Assembly (NCBI GenBank): GCA_005217565.1
Contig: SJCO01000001.1
Coordinates: 1 to 64,000 of the forward strand
Origin: Puteibacter caeruleilacunae
GTDB taxonomy: Bacteria > Bacteroidota > Bacteroidia > Bacteroidales > Prolixibacteraceae
DNA: 64,000 nt
Direction of reading: 5' to 3'
Shown here: positions 19,001 through 27,427 of the stretch, one piece after another
How the letters are laid out: every line of letters starts with the position of its first letter
How positions within the stretch are numbered: the stretch's first letter is position 1
Program-made: the position numbers and the translations under genes
Notes under the pieces: generated by a model
The model's database searches: none
What the model saw: only the letters and a program-made list of their open reading frames with translations
Told to the model about the DNA's origin: nothing

Positions 19001-19359
19001 AGAATGGCATGGAAACGGATGTTGTGCTAGATCCGGGAAATCCTGATGGAAGGTATCCTGGACCAGGAAGAGGAGATGCTTACCAGGATATGCATAATGC
19101 ATATATCGAGGATGGTTCTTATTTGAGAATTAAGAATGTTACTTTGGGATACAAGTTTAAGCCTCAAGTTTTGAAATCGTTAAATGTGAAGTCTATGAGG
19201 TTGTATGTGAATATCTTGAACCTGTACACATTTACAAACTACTCAGGTTATGATCCTAATGTGAATGCTCAGAATTTAGGAGGATTAAGACCTGGGTACG
19301 ACTATAGTTCATATCCTTTGGCCAGGACTTACATGGTTGGTGTGAATGTTGATTTTTAA
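16096..19359 (+). CDS. SusC/RagA-type TonB-dependent outer-membrane receptor
   Basis: A 1087-residue receptor. An unusually long N-terminus (about 43 residues, with the hydrophobic core at GVVLFVALLQALTF) ends at SYAQ. Next are a carboxypeptidase-regulatory-like domain (ITGTVTSVSKEPIPGVSI to GMEP), the usual VAVGYGTMKKSDVTGAV TonB-box/plug start, the plug ending in IYGARGANGVVIVTTK, and the barrel to the C-terminal NVDF. It belongs to the common SusC subgroup, unlike the first receptor. Its SusD partner starts almost directly after it, with the fucosidase next, so it likely imports the oligosaccharides made by the downstream enzymes. Confidence 0.95.
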   Translation: MRKRLIVSTCRFVLNVKNMIRGVGGVVLFVALLQALTFNSYAQMKSQVITGTVTSVSKEPIPGVSIAIDGTTIGTVSDFDGKYSIKVNSPDQVLIFTFIGMEPKMVKVGEQSVINVVLDESNVELEEVVAVGYGTMKKSDVTGAVASVRSEDIVASGGATIEQALAGRTAGVIINNNDNAPGAGLNIKIRGTNSINASSAPLYVIDGFPVEGSFNEGGSLESSGQSPLAGIDPNDIESIDILKDASATAIYGARGANGVVIVTTKSGRDGKMKVSFSAKSGVQQMIKQYKALDAVGYAKFQHHRYFPYDKRTEAPTEEEDNYKWWNYETYKDSTNTNWMDEITQMGEMQNYNLSVSGGNQKGNYLASVGYYKNKGIVKETDFTRYTGNFKATGKPNDWLELAFTTRFSFSENNGTVTINSEGAANYAGILQQGIRTKPLKSPNEAFLDMDDSDGVTGNPLATLKNVDMLRENFQSITNASVTIIPWKDVRIKSLVGMTHNKNDFYYYAPSTTSWGANFNGRARITNNKSVSWLNENTVSVNKKFGDHRLNALAGFTVQSNNRFSTEMEASNFPIEVLGYQNISVGESYSAPKSHEEEYLLLSYLGRVNYNYKNKYLVTGSFRADGSSKFAENNKWGYFPSIALAWRVSEESFLQALGFFDNLKLRAGWGETGNPNIAPYQSLSNYGLTKYPTGEDQLNTGVFPINTGNPNLMWETSVQSNVGLDLAIFDARLSVTIDAYLKETKDLLLKGDIPPSLGFDTYLYNSGKVKNKGIEVALNGLIVDRKFKWTSDFNIAFNKNEVTDLGELTTSDWLTVPGSKNYSTAILKEGEAIGLWYGYETDGLWQQSEFNWNGSKYELATDAEGNSPAALPSVQPGMWKFKDLSGPNGTPDGKIDAYDKKIIGKSQPKFTGGLNNRFEYGNFDLAVFMEWSYGRDIYNANNRFFIEPANSAANTIDVDYWLPIQYELDENGMETDVVLDPGNPDGRYPGPGRGDAYQDMHNAYIEDGSYLRIKNVTLGYKFKPQVLKSLNVKSMRLYVNILNLYTFTNYSGYDPNVNAQNLGGLRPGYDYSSYPLARTYMVGVNVDF

Positions 19360-19385
19360 TGCAGAATCCTTTAATGTTTAAACAG

Positions 19386-21149
19386 ATGAAGAAGATTAAA
19401 TATATAGCACTTGTTTTATTGATTGCATCGATGTCGTGTACTGATATGCTCGATGAATCTCCTAAGTCTACACTTACTCCCGATAATTTATTCGAGACGG
19501 TAGATGATGCCAAGGCAGCAGCAATGGGTATGTACGAGGGACTTATTGTTAGTAATGAGAGTCCTAATGGTAACTGGGGAGTTCTTTTTCCAGTCTATGG
19601 ATGGGGAATTATGGGAACTGATATCTGGAGTATTTCTGTGGCAAACAAAGGAGTACAATCCAGGTTCTCTCGCTATTCATTAAGCGCAGCCGAATCGCAA
19701 GTTAGGTCGAATTGGACCGACTCGTATAAGGTGATTAACCGTGCAAATAACATTATAGCATACGTCAACAATATTAGTGCCTCAGAAGAGACAATTAATA
19801 CATTTCTAGCAGAAGCTCATTTTATACGTGCCTTGTGCTACATGGATTTGGTGCAGTTTTATGGTGGTGTGCCATTGCGACTGACTCCAACATCAGATAT
19901 CAAGGAAGACTTGGGAGAACCTCGGGCAACAGAGGAAGCAACCTGGGCTCAAGTTTTTGCTGATTTAGAATTTGCTGAACAGTATTTGCCGGAAGTGACC
20001 AATCCAGGTAGGGCAACTAAATGGGCTGCAAAAGGATTGCTGGCAAAAGCTTATTTAACCCGAGGTGGATATCCTGTTGGTAATTATCAGGAACCTGAAT
20101 GGTTCGATAAAGCTGCAAAAAAAGCTTATGAGGTAATCAGTCAGAGTGGCAAGGGGGTAAATCCAACTACTCAAGGTGATGCAGGTGCCTTTAAAGAATA
20201 TGGTAGTCAGTTTATTGTTTCTGGTGAAAACAGTCCTGAATCATTATTTGAATTGCAGTTTCAGGAAGCCGACTATGGTAGTGGCTGGGGTTATAGAACA
20301 ATTGCTGGAGGTAAGCGCTGGGATAATACTGATTACGGAAACTTCTATGCCATGTATGGAGGTAGTGTTGTTGGTTCTGATTTTGCCTTAAGCTTTAATG
20401 ATGATGATATTCGTTTTCAATGGAGTATCGGTCCTTATGGATTAAATCCCAAAGGACGTATTGCTAAGCCATTAACGCAATGGATGCCGAATAAACATCG
20501 TTGGGAAAGTATACCTGGAAATGCATGGAAGTCGTCGAACAATGCTATTGTATTACGAATGGCTGATGTGTATCTATTATTCGCAGAGGCAGCAAATGAA
20601 GCTACTGGCGATCCAAATGACAGTCAGTATGGAATGAGCGCTTATGAGGCAATCAATGTGGTACGCGAGCGTGCACAGGTGCCAGTTATAGATGATACCT
20701 ATTTGATGAAGGATTCCCCATTTAGCTCTGTCGATTTGCTTTATGGTATGTCCTTCCAGAGTTTTAAAAAATCGGATTCAAACTACGATGGAAGACATGT
20801 ATATTATACTGGTTCTCTACAAGAGCGGTTCAGCGCTGCAGTGTTAATGGAGCGTGGCTGGGAATTATGCTTCGAACGTCATCGTTGGTTTGATTTGAAG
20901 CGTACCGGTAAGCTGGTAGATTTCGCTCAAAATACGCAGATTGCTGCCATGGGTAAATTGGGTAAAGATGCTTTGTTTGATCCAATCGATAAGAGCGAAT
21001 GGCTCAACGCTTCCAATGAACCTAAAAAAGGGAATCAGGTATGGCCTCCTTCAGGAATTCAGGATCATAATATTTACATCCCAATACCAGATGTGGAGAT
21101 TCAGATAAATCCTGAAATGTCACAAGCCGATCAAAACGTTGGATATTAA
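19386..21149 (+). CDS. SusD/RagB-family surface glycan-binding lipoprotein
   Basis: A 587-residue SusD. The start at 19386 gives a clean lipoprotein signal ending in Cys18 (IASMSC); in-frame ATGs at 19359 and 19374 would only lengthen the N-terminus. Typical motifs are DMLDESPKSTLTPDNLF after the signal, AEAHFIRALCYMDLVQFYGGVPL, WAAKGLLAKAYLTRGG and the C-terminal ERGWELCFERHRWFDLKRTGKL followed by NPEMSQADQNVGY. These belong to the canonical SusD/RagB family (N-terminal TPR-like half, C-terminal binding half). It pairs with the preceding SusC. Confidence 0.95.
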   Translation: MKKIKYIALVLLIASMSCTDMLDESPKSTLTPDNLFETVDDAKAAAMGMYEGLIVSNESPNGNWGVLFPVYGWGIMGTDIWSISVANKGVQSRFSRYSLSAAESQVRSNWTDSYKVINRANNIIAYVNNISASEETINTFLAEAHFIRALCYMDLVQFYGGVPLRLTPTSDIKEDLGEPRATEEATWAQVFADLEFAEQYLPEVTNPGRATKWAAKGLLAKAYLTRGGYPVGNYQEPEWFDKAAKKAYEVISQSGKGVNPTTQGDAGAFKEYGSQFIVSGENSPESLFELQFQEADYGSGWGYRTIAGGKRWDNTDYGNFYAMYGGSVVGSDFALSFNDDDIRFQWSIGPYGLNPKGRIAKPLTQWMPNKHRWESIPGNAWKSSNNAIVLRMADVYLLFAEAANEATGDPNDSQYGMSAYEAINVVRERAQVPVIDDTYLMKDSPFSSVDLLYGMSFQSFKKSDSNYDGRHVYYTGSLQERFSAAVLMERGWELCFERHRWFDLKRTGKLVDFAQNTQIAAMGKLGKDALFDPIDKSEWLNASNEPKKGNQVWPPSGIQDHNIYIPIPDVEIQINPEMSQADQNVGY

Positions 21150-21173
21150 TTGTTGAACTAGAAATTAAATGAT

Positions 21174-22622
21174 ATGAGGCATATTATTTACCTACTGATA
21201 CTCATATTAGTCTGTATGGGATGTATTGCGACTGATGAAGAAAAGTTATCCTGGGAGGAAATGAATGCCTCAAAAGAAGAAACCAGGGAGTGGTTTAATG
21301 ATGCTAAGTTCGGCATGTTTATTCATTGGGGACTTTATTCTATTCCAGGAGGTGTTTGGAAGGACAAAAAAATGGAAGAGATGGGACGTCCTCATGTGGC
21401 TGAATGGATCCAGTATGTGGCTCACATTTCACGTGATGAATATGCTCAATTGGCATCAGATTTTAATCCAGTAAATTTTAATGCCGATTCAATAGCTAAA
21501 CTCGCAAAAGATGCTGGTATGAAATATTTAGTCATCACGTCAAAACATCACGATGGTTTTGCACTTTACGATTCAGAAGTCAGTAAGTATGACGTGATTG
21601 ACGCCACTCCCTTTAAAAGGGATATTGTACAGGAACTGTATGATGCATGCAAGAAATATGGTATTGATTTTGGTCTCTATTATTCGCATAATATTGATTG
21701 GATGGATGGTGGTGATTGCCAATATTCAGTGATAAAGGAGATGAATGATCAGGAGGGCAAAAATACTGTAATATTTGGTCCAAATCTTTGGGATCCTAGT
21801 AATAACTCGTTTGAGGAATATCTTGACGAAAAGGCTTATCCTCAGGTAAGAGAGATCCTAAGCAAGTTTCCTGGCATGACTACGCTATGGTATGACATGT
21901 CGCGTTACATGACTCCAGAGCAGAGTCTGAAATTCTATGAACTAGCTTATAAGTATCAACCTAATATGTTGGTGAACGAGCGAGTTGGAAATGGGTATGG
22001 TGATTTTGATATTCCTGGAGACAATAAGATACCTGCTGTTCCGGATGAAATAACTAAGCCGTGGCAAACAGTGGGTACCTTGAATAACTCATGGGGATAC
22101 AAATCTTATGATCATGACTGGAAATCAGTGAAGGAATTGCTCTTTTGGTTGATAGAGATCGTGAGCAAGGGAGGTAACTATATGCTCAATATTGGTCCCG
22201 ATGCTTTGGGTAATGTACCAGAGGAAAGTGTTGATAATCTCCGTGCTGTTGGGCAATGGTTGAAAGTAAATGGGAAGGCAATCTATGGAACAAATAAGTG
22301 GAGGGTAACACATGAAGGTCCTACAGTCATAAAAATGGAAGGAACCAAGAAACGACAAGAGCATGGTTTTAAGATAGATTTTACTGCTGATGACTTTTGG
22401 TTTACATGTCGAGACAACAGGGTATTTGCTATTTCATTGGTTAGTAGCTCAAAGGAGATAATAGTTAGATCATTGTCTGATACAGAAGAGAGAGTGAAGA
22501 GTGTGCAATTGCTTGGGACTGTAGAAAAGTTGGAATGGAAACAGACAAATGATGGTTTATTGGTTAAGTTACCCGAGCAATTGCCTTCAGAGATCGGTTA
22601 TGTGTTAGAGATTGGTCTTTAA
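21174..22622 (+). CDS. GH29 alpha-L-fucosidase, lipoprotein
   Basis: A 482-residue enzyme that removes alpha-linked L-fucose. The lipobox VCMGC puts the lipidated cysteine at 17. The GH29 signature [16 protein letters not shown] is at about residues 44-59, and the barrel has [17 protein letters not shown] and GIDFGLYYS. The predicted nucleophile is Asp241 in T-L-W-Y-D-M. In place of a longer C-terminal lectin domain there is a compact beta domain (about 390-482). It lies 24 bp after the SusD and is part of the same operon. The acid/base residue varies in GH29 and was not assigned. The substrate is likely terminal fucose on the target glycan. Confidence 0.93.
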   Translation: MRHIIYLLILILVCMGCIATDEEKLSWEEMNASKEETREWFNDAKFGMFIHWGLYSIPGGVWKDKKMEEMGRPHVAEWIQYVAHISRDEYAQLASDFNPVNFNADSIAKLAKDAGMKYLVITSKHHDGFALYDSEVSKYDVIDATPFKRDIVQELYDACKKYGIDFGLYYSHNIDWMDGGDCQYSVIKEMNDQEGKNTVIFGPNLWDPSNNSFEEYLDEKAYPQVREILSKFPGMTTLWYDMSRYMTPEQSLKFYELAYKYQPNMLVNERVGNGYGDFDIPGDNKIPAVPDEITKPWQTVGTLNNSWGYKSYDHDWKSVKELLFWLIEIVSKGGNYMLNIGPDALGNVPEESVDNLRAVGQWLKVNGKAIYGTNKWRVTHEGPTVIKMEGTKKRQEHGFKIDFTADDFWFTCRDNRVFAISLVSSSKEIIVRSLSDTEERVKSVQLLGTVEKLEWKQTNDGLLVKLPEQLPSEIGYVLEIGL

Positions 22623-22647
22623 TGAGTGCATATAAATTTGAAGAATT

Positions 22648-24570
22648 ATGCGTAAGTATATATTGATCCTAATAGGTATTGTATTTATTATAAATGTTGG
22701 GTATAGTCAGACAGTTTACTATGTCTCTAATAATGGTTCAGACAAACATACAGGGACTCCGAAGAAACCTTTTGCTACTATTCGAAAGGCTTTAGAGATA
22801 ATGAAACCAGGAGATGTTTGTCGTGTCAGAGGTGGCGTATATCGTGAGACTGTTCATGTGAAACAATCAGGATACACAGGGAAACCAATTCGGATTGAAT
22901 CTTACAATGGAGAGAAAGTTATTCTGGATGGTACCAACGAAGTGAAAAGTTCCTGGAAAAAATGGAAGAAGAATATTTACAAAACAAAAATGCCGGAGGT
23001 TTTTGAACAGTTGTTTCAGGATCGGGAAATGATGACAGAGGCCAGGTGGCCGAATTGTAATATGCCTGATCAATTATGGGATCGATCAACTTGGGCTACT
23101 TCAGGAGAGGGAAGTAGATATGGCAAAATGGTGGATGCTAGATTGGCCGAGACCGATGTTGACTGGACTGGTGCGATTGCGGTGCTTAATGTTGCGCATC
23201 AATTTAGAAGTTGGTCGAGGAAAGTTTTGAAGCATGACAAGCATGCCAATTCTTTTACCTATAAGAAAAATCTAAAGCCCATTACGTCGTACGCCAACAA
23301 AACGAAAGAATGGGAGGATGATCTGTATTATTTGACAGGAAAATTAGAAGCCTTGGATGCGCCTAATGAGTGGTTTCTTGATAAAAAGACTAAGCTGCTT
23401 TATGTCTATACTACCGGTGATGTCAAAAATAACATCTATCGATACAAGTGTCGTGATTTTGGTCTTGTTGCTAGTAAAATGAGTCATATTGAAATAGTAG
23501 GACTTTGTTTCTTCGGGAGTACAATAAAGTTGTCAAATTGTAACAATTGTCTTGTTGAGAATTGTCGTTTTGAATATCCTGCCTACAATCGAGAATTTAA
23601 CGATCCAGAGGTACCTGCTAATACTGTAGACACGTATGTTAGAGGCAATAATAACCGCATCTTGAATAACTATATATCCTACAGTCAAGGGAATGGTATG
23701 GTTATTCAAGGAGGGAACAATCATGTAGAGAATAATATAATACATGATGTGGCCTGGACAGGACAGGGATTTGGAATTCAGCTTTATTCAACAGGGAAAG
23801 AAGGATTCCTTGTAACGAAAAATACGATCTATAATACTGGATATTCAGGGATGAGATTAGATGGTGAAGGAGGTTGGACTGCTTCGTACAATCATGTTCA
23901 TCATACGGCTCTGATATCAAAAGACTGTGCGGCTATTCAGACAGGTAACTGGAGAATTAAAGGTAGTGTAATACATCATAATTGGGTACATGATTGCTTT
24001 ACCGTGGGTAAGCATCAAGCTGGTCTTTACGGAGGATTGGGTATTCGTGGTGATGATCAAACCCGAGGACTGACTGTTCATCACAATGTGGTATGGAATT
24101 GTGGAAGGGATGGTATTATTGTGAAAGGAGATCGTAATATGGTTTACAATAATACTGTGTTTGCCATTGGTTCTAACGAAAAAGAAGGAAACTATATTAG
24201 TATGCATACCATGCCTGAGCCACATAAGCCTTGGCTAAAGCAGGCACCATTGCTTACGGTCCAAAATGAGAATAGTTTGATATTCAATAATCTAGCTTTT
24301 AATATAGTAGGGGATCGGAAAAAGACAGCATATCAGTATCTGAGCAATCTGTCAACAAACTACAATGAAAAGATCCTGCCATTAGTGGATCCTGAAAATT
24401 TCAACTTCTCACCTATAGAAGGCTCTTCAATTATTGACGCAGGTACTTATTTGCAAGGGTATACAGATAACTTTAATGGAATCCTTCCAGATATTGGAGC
24501 TTATGAATTTGGAGATACTTGGAAAGCTGGAGCAGATTGGGATCCGTATTGCGATCCACAAGGGAATTGA
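22648..24570 (+). CDS. Right-handed parallel beta-helix carbohydrate-active protein
   Basis: A 640-residue secreted protein with a signal peptide (ending VGYSQ). It begins TVYYVSNNGSDKHTGTPKKPF, the DUF1565-type cap found on many beta-helix glycosidases and lyases, then AMRGGVYRETV-like sequence (RVRGGVYRETVHV). The middle (about 290-500) is a run of helix coils with N-N-x-I-x-N and HHN motifs (NNRILNNYISYS, NHVENNIIHDV, SYNHVHHTA). The end has the IDAGTYLQGYTDNFNGILPDIGAYEFG signature in parts. GH141-type (fucosidase/xylanase) or PL6/GH120-like activity are options; family assignment needs a profile search. The position after GH29 favours a role on fucose-containing glycan. Confidence 0.75.
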   Translation: MRKYILILIGIVFIINVGYSQTVYYVSNNGSDKHTGTPKKPFATIRKALEIMKPGDVCRVRGGVYRETVHVKQSGYTGKPIRIESYNGEKVILDGTNEVKSSWKKWKKNIYKTKMPEVFEQLFQDREMMTEARWPNCNMPDQLWDRSTWATSGEGSRYGKMVDARLAETDVDWTGAIAVLNVAHQFRSWSRKVLKHDKHANSFTYKKNLKPITSYANKTKEWEDDLYYLTGKLEALDAPNEWFLDKKTKLLYVYTTGDVKNNIYRYKCRDFGLVASKMSHIEIVGLCFFGSTIKLSNCNNCLVENCRFEYPAYNREFNDPEVPANTVDTYVRGNNNRILNNYISYSQGNGMVIQGGNNHVENNIIHDVAWTGQGFGIQLYSTGKEGFLVTKNTIYNTGYSGMRLDGEGGWTASYNHVHHTALISKDCAAIQTGNWRIKGSVIHHNWVHDCFTVGKHQAGLYGGLGIRGDDQTRGLTVHHNVVWNCGRDGIIVKGDRNMVYNNTVFAIGSNEKEGNYISMHTMPEPHKPWLKQAPLLTVQNENSLIFNNLAFNIVGDRKKTAYQYLSNLSTNYNEKILPLVDPENFNFSPIEGSSIIDAGTYLQGYTDNFNGILPDIGAYEFGDTWKAGADWDPYCDPQGN

Positions 24571-24602
24571 TATTAGTATTAAAAACAGTGAAATTTAATA
24601 AG

Positions 24603-25397
24603 ATGAAGCGCAAAGATTTTATAACCCGTTTAGGTTTAGTTGCGGGTTTTGCCATATGTCCAAAACTTTTCTACGCTAGTGTAAAAAAGGTAAAAACGAA
24701 TTATCAAAAATGTAAGGAAGAGTGGCGAAAATTGTGTGGAGTAAATGCAGATAAAGAACCTTTCACTTATGTAAATAATGAGGAAGGGATTCCAAATGTT
24801 CTGTTGTATGGAGATTCCATTTCAATAGGATATACTCCAACGGTAAGATCAGAACTTAAGGGAAAAGCTAATGTGTATAGAATACATCGAAATGGAGCGT
24901 CGAGTAACCAATTTATTAAATACATCGAAGAAATGAAAAACAGTATGTTTCAACCATATCTAAATGAAGGTTGGAGCTTTAATTGGGATGTTATTCATTT
25001 TAATGTTGGCTTACATGATTTAAAATACTTAGCTGAAGGAAACCTGGACAAGGAAAATGGTAAGCAAATGACTTCAATTGCAAATTATAAAGGGAATTTA
25101 AAGGCAATTTGTAAGTATCTTATGAGTGAGTATCCTGAAGCTGTTTTAGTTTTTGCAACAACTACTCCTGTGCCGGAAGGAGAACCTGGACGGTTTATGG
25201 GTGATGAGTTAAAATACAATAAGGCTGCAATGGAGATTTTGTCGCAATTTCCTCAAATAAAAATAAATGACCTACATGAATTTGTACGACCAAATTTTGA
25301 GGATTGGAAAATTAAGCCTGGTAATGTTCATTATAATGTGAAAGGGAAGCAGCAACAAGGGAAAGAAGTTGCAAGAACGATAATTAAATACTTGTAG
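24603..25397 (+). CDS. SGNH/GDSL-type hydrolase, probable carbohydrate esterase
   Basis: A 264-residue protein with an N-terminal hydrophobic signal (GLVAGFAICPKLFYA). The start at 24603 replaces a longer frame that overlaps the previous gene. Block I is YGDSISIGY with the nucleophile serine. Block III reads HFNVGLHDLKYL in place of the usual GxND. The C-terminal block has PGNVHYN, with the catalytic-type His but Asn where Asp is usual in DxxH. This pattern matches the HFN-GLHDL subgroup of SGNH enzymes known in PULs. It probably removes acetyl or other acyl esters from sugars; the exact ester is unknown. Confidence 0.8.
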   Translation: MKRKDFITRLGLVAGFAICPKLFYASVKKVKTNYQKCKEEWRKLCGVNADKEPFTYVNNEEGIPNVLLYGDSISIGYTPTVRSELKGKANVYRIHRNGASSNQFIKYIEEMKNSMFQPYLNEGWSFNWDVIHFNVGLHDLKYLAEGNLDKENGKQMTSIANYKGNLKAICKYLMSEYPEAVLVFATTTPVPEGEPGRFMGDELKYNKAAMEILSQFPQIKINDLHEFVRPNFEDWKIKPGNVHYNVKGKQQQGKEVARTIIKYL

Positions 25398-25444
25398 TCA
25401 GGATAGTTTAGATCTGATGCAAAGCTGATACACAGAAAAATATT

Positions 25445-27250
25445 ATGGATTTAAAAAGTTTAAAACCAATAGCATTATTGTTACCCTTAATGTTGGGCAA
25501 ACATGTTATTGCTTCAGATACCTCTGTTCATCCTAATGTGGTTGTAGTGATAACAGATGATCAAGGTTATGGCGACTTAGGGTGTCATGGTAATGAAATC
25601 ATCAAAACACCGAATTTGGACAGCTTCTATAAACAGGCAATTCGATTTACTAATTTTCATGTTTCTCCTACCTGTGCACCAACCCGGTCTTCAATAATGA
25701 CTGGTAGATATGCTAATAGAGTCGGAGTCTGGCACACCATTGGTGGGAGAAGCTTACTATGGGACGATGAAGTTACAATGGCAGATGTTTTTGCTAAGAA
25801 TGGTTATACTAACGGTTTGTTTGGGAAATGGCATTTAGGAGATAATTATCCTTTCCGACCTGAAGATAGAGGTTTTCATGAAGTTGTTGTTCATGGAGGT
25901 GGAGGCATTACTCAAGGTCCTGATTATTGGGGAAATGATTATTTCGACGATTTTTATCGTCATAATGGTAAGTTTGAAAGATATAATGGGTATTGTACTG
26001 ATGTATTTTTCGATGAAGCATTGAAGTTTATAGAGCAAAATAAGTCGCAACCATTTTTCTGTTATATTTCAACAAATGCTCCTCATGGTCCTCTGAATGT
26101 TCCTGCCACATATCATGAAATGTATAAAGACGAAGAGAGGCTGACCAAACAGCAGCGTCGATTTTATGGGATGATAACCAATATTGATGATAATTTCAAG
26201 CGCTTGAGAGATCGACTGAAGGAATTAGAGTTAGATGAGAATACGATATTAATCTACATGACAGATAACGGCTCAGCATATGGTTATCGCACAAGTAAAG
26301 GTATTTCATATGGCAATAATGGAGGAATGCGTGGCGCTAAAAATAGTGAATACGAAGGTGGTCACCGTGTTCCGTTTTTTATTAGTTATCCGGCAGAGAA
26401 TTTAACGGTGAATAGAGATATTGACCAGCTTGCTGCGCATATCGATATGTTGCCAACATTTATTGATCTGTGTAAACTTGATAAAATTCCTACACACAAA
26501 GCTTTTGATGGAAAGAGCTTGGCCCCTAAAATTCTTGATAAAAAGGATGAGCCGAAGGATCGTGTGTTAGTGGTTGATTCGCAACGAAGGCAAAATCTGG
26601 TTAAGTGGCGTAAATCTGCGGTTATGAAGGGAAAGTGGAGATTAATTAATGGGAAGGAACTGTATGACTTAAATACTGATCCAATGCAGAAGAGTGATGT
26701 AGCCTTAGGAAATCCAAATATTGTGAAGGAGCTTAGACTTGGTTATGAAAAGTGGTGGGAATCTATTATTTCTGAGGGAGCAAATGAAAGATATGCGTAC
26801 ATTCAAGTTGGAGCTAACGCTGAAAATCCTGTTCGTATAAGTGCACATGACATGCACACAGAAAGTACGCATGCTCATAGTCAGCATGGACCGTTATTGG
26901 GATTAAATCCACTGGGTATTTTTAAAGTGGAAGTGTTACATGAAGGTGATTACACCATAAGTCTATGCCGATTTCCTCGGGAGAGTATGCTGAATTTCAA
27001 CGATAATGTTGATGCTGTTAGTCCGAGTTTTGAAATAGAAAAAGGAATGCCTGCAAGCGTTTCCATAGATATCAAGAAGGCTTTCTTAAGTATGGCAGAT
27101 CGAGATGTAAATGTTACTGTGCTGGGGAATACAAAGGAGGCACAATTCAAACTACACCTGCAACCGGGGAAGTTTGATCTGGATGCTTTTTTTCTAGATG
27201 ACAATGGAGTAAAGTATCCTCCATACTATATCTATATTGAGAAAAACTGA
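25445..27250 (+). CDS. S1-family sulfatase (formylglycine type)
   Basis: A 601-residue exported enzyme. The metal-binding start VVVITDDQGYGDLGCHG is at about residues 30-46. The modification motif C-A-P-T-R-S gives the formylglycine precursor Cys77. GKWHLGD follows near 125, and MTDNGSAYGY carries the second Asp-Asn metal pair. The C-terminal part (about 430-601) is an extra beta-rich domain of roughly 170 residues beyond the usual S1 core. It would remove sulfate esters from the glycan. A sulfatase-activating radical SAM enzyme is not in the window. It is followed by a strong terminator, closing the first operon. Confidence 0.93.
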   Translation: MDLKSLKPIALLLPLMLGKHVIASDTSVHPNVVVVITDDQGYGDLGCHGNEIIKTPNLDSFYKQAIRFTNFHVSPTCAPTRSSIMTGRYANRVGVWHTIGGRSLLWDDEVTMADVFAKNGYTNGLFGKWHLGDNYPFRPEDRGFHEVVVHGGGGITQGPDYWGNDYFDDFYRHNGKFERYNGYCTDVFFDEALKFIEQNKSQPFFCYISTNAPHGPLNVPATYHEMYKDEERLTKQQRRFYGMITNIDDNFKRLRDRLKELELDENTILIYMTDNGSAYGYRTSKGISYGNNGGMRGAKNSEYEGGHRVPFFISYPAENLTVNRDIDQLAAHIDMLPTFIDLCKLDKIPTHKAFDGKSLAPKILDKKDEPKDRVLVVDSQRRQNLVKWRKSAVMKGKWRLINGKELYDLNTDPMQKSDVALGNPNIVKELRLGYEKWWESIISEGANERYAYIQVGANAENPVRISAHDMHTESTHAHSQHGPLLGLNPLGIFKVEVLHEGDYTISLCRFPRESMLNFNDNVDAVSPSFEIEKGMPASVSIDIKKAFLSMADRDVNVTVLGNTKEAQFKLHLQPGKFDLDAFFLDDNGVKYPPYYIYIEKN

Positions 27251-27289
27251 TTTTGTCTGAATAGTAAATAAATTCTCTTGGTGAGAAAT

Positions 27290-27326
27290 AACCTACAGTC
27301 TAAATTTAAGACTGTAGGTTTGCTTT
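27290..27326 (+). terminator. Strong hairpin terminator after the first sulfatase
   Basis: The 12-bp arms AACCTACAGTCT (27290-27301) and AGACTGTAGGTT (27309-27320) are perfectly complementary, with a 7-base loop and a following T-rich tract. It closes the SusCD/GH29/sulfatase operon. Confidence 0.9.
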
Positions 27327-27427
27327 TATTCGACGGTTGATAATATAGAAGATATAGGGGTTTTTTATTTGCCTCATAGCTTTGGATCTGATAAAATTGT
27401 TATCTTCATCCTGAAAAAGGGACTTGC

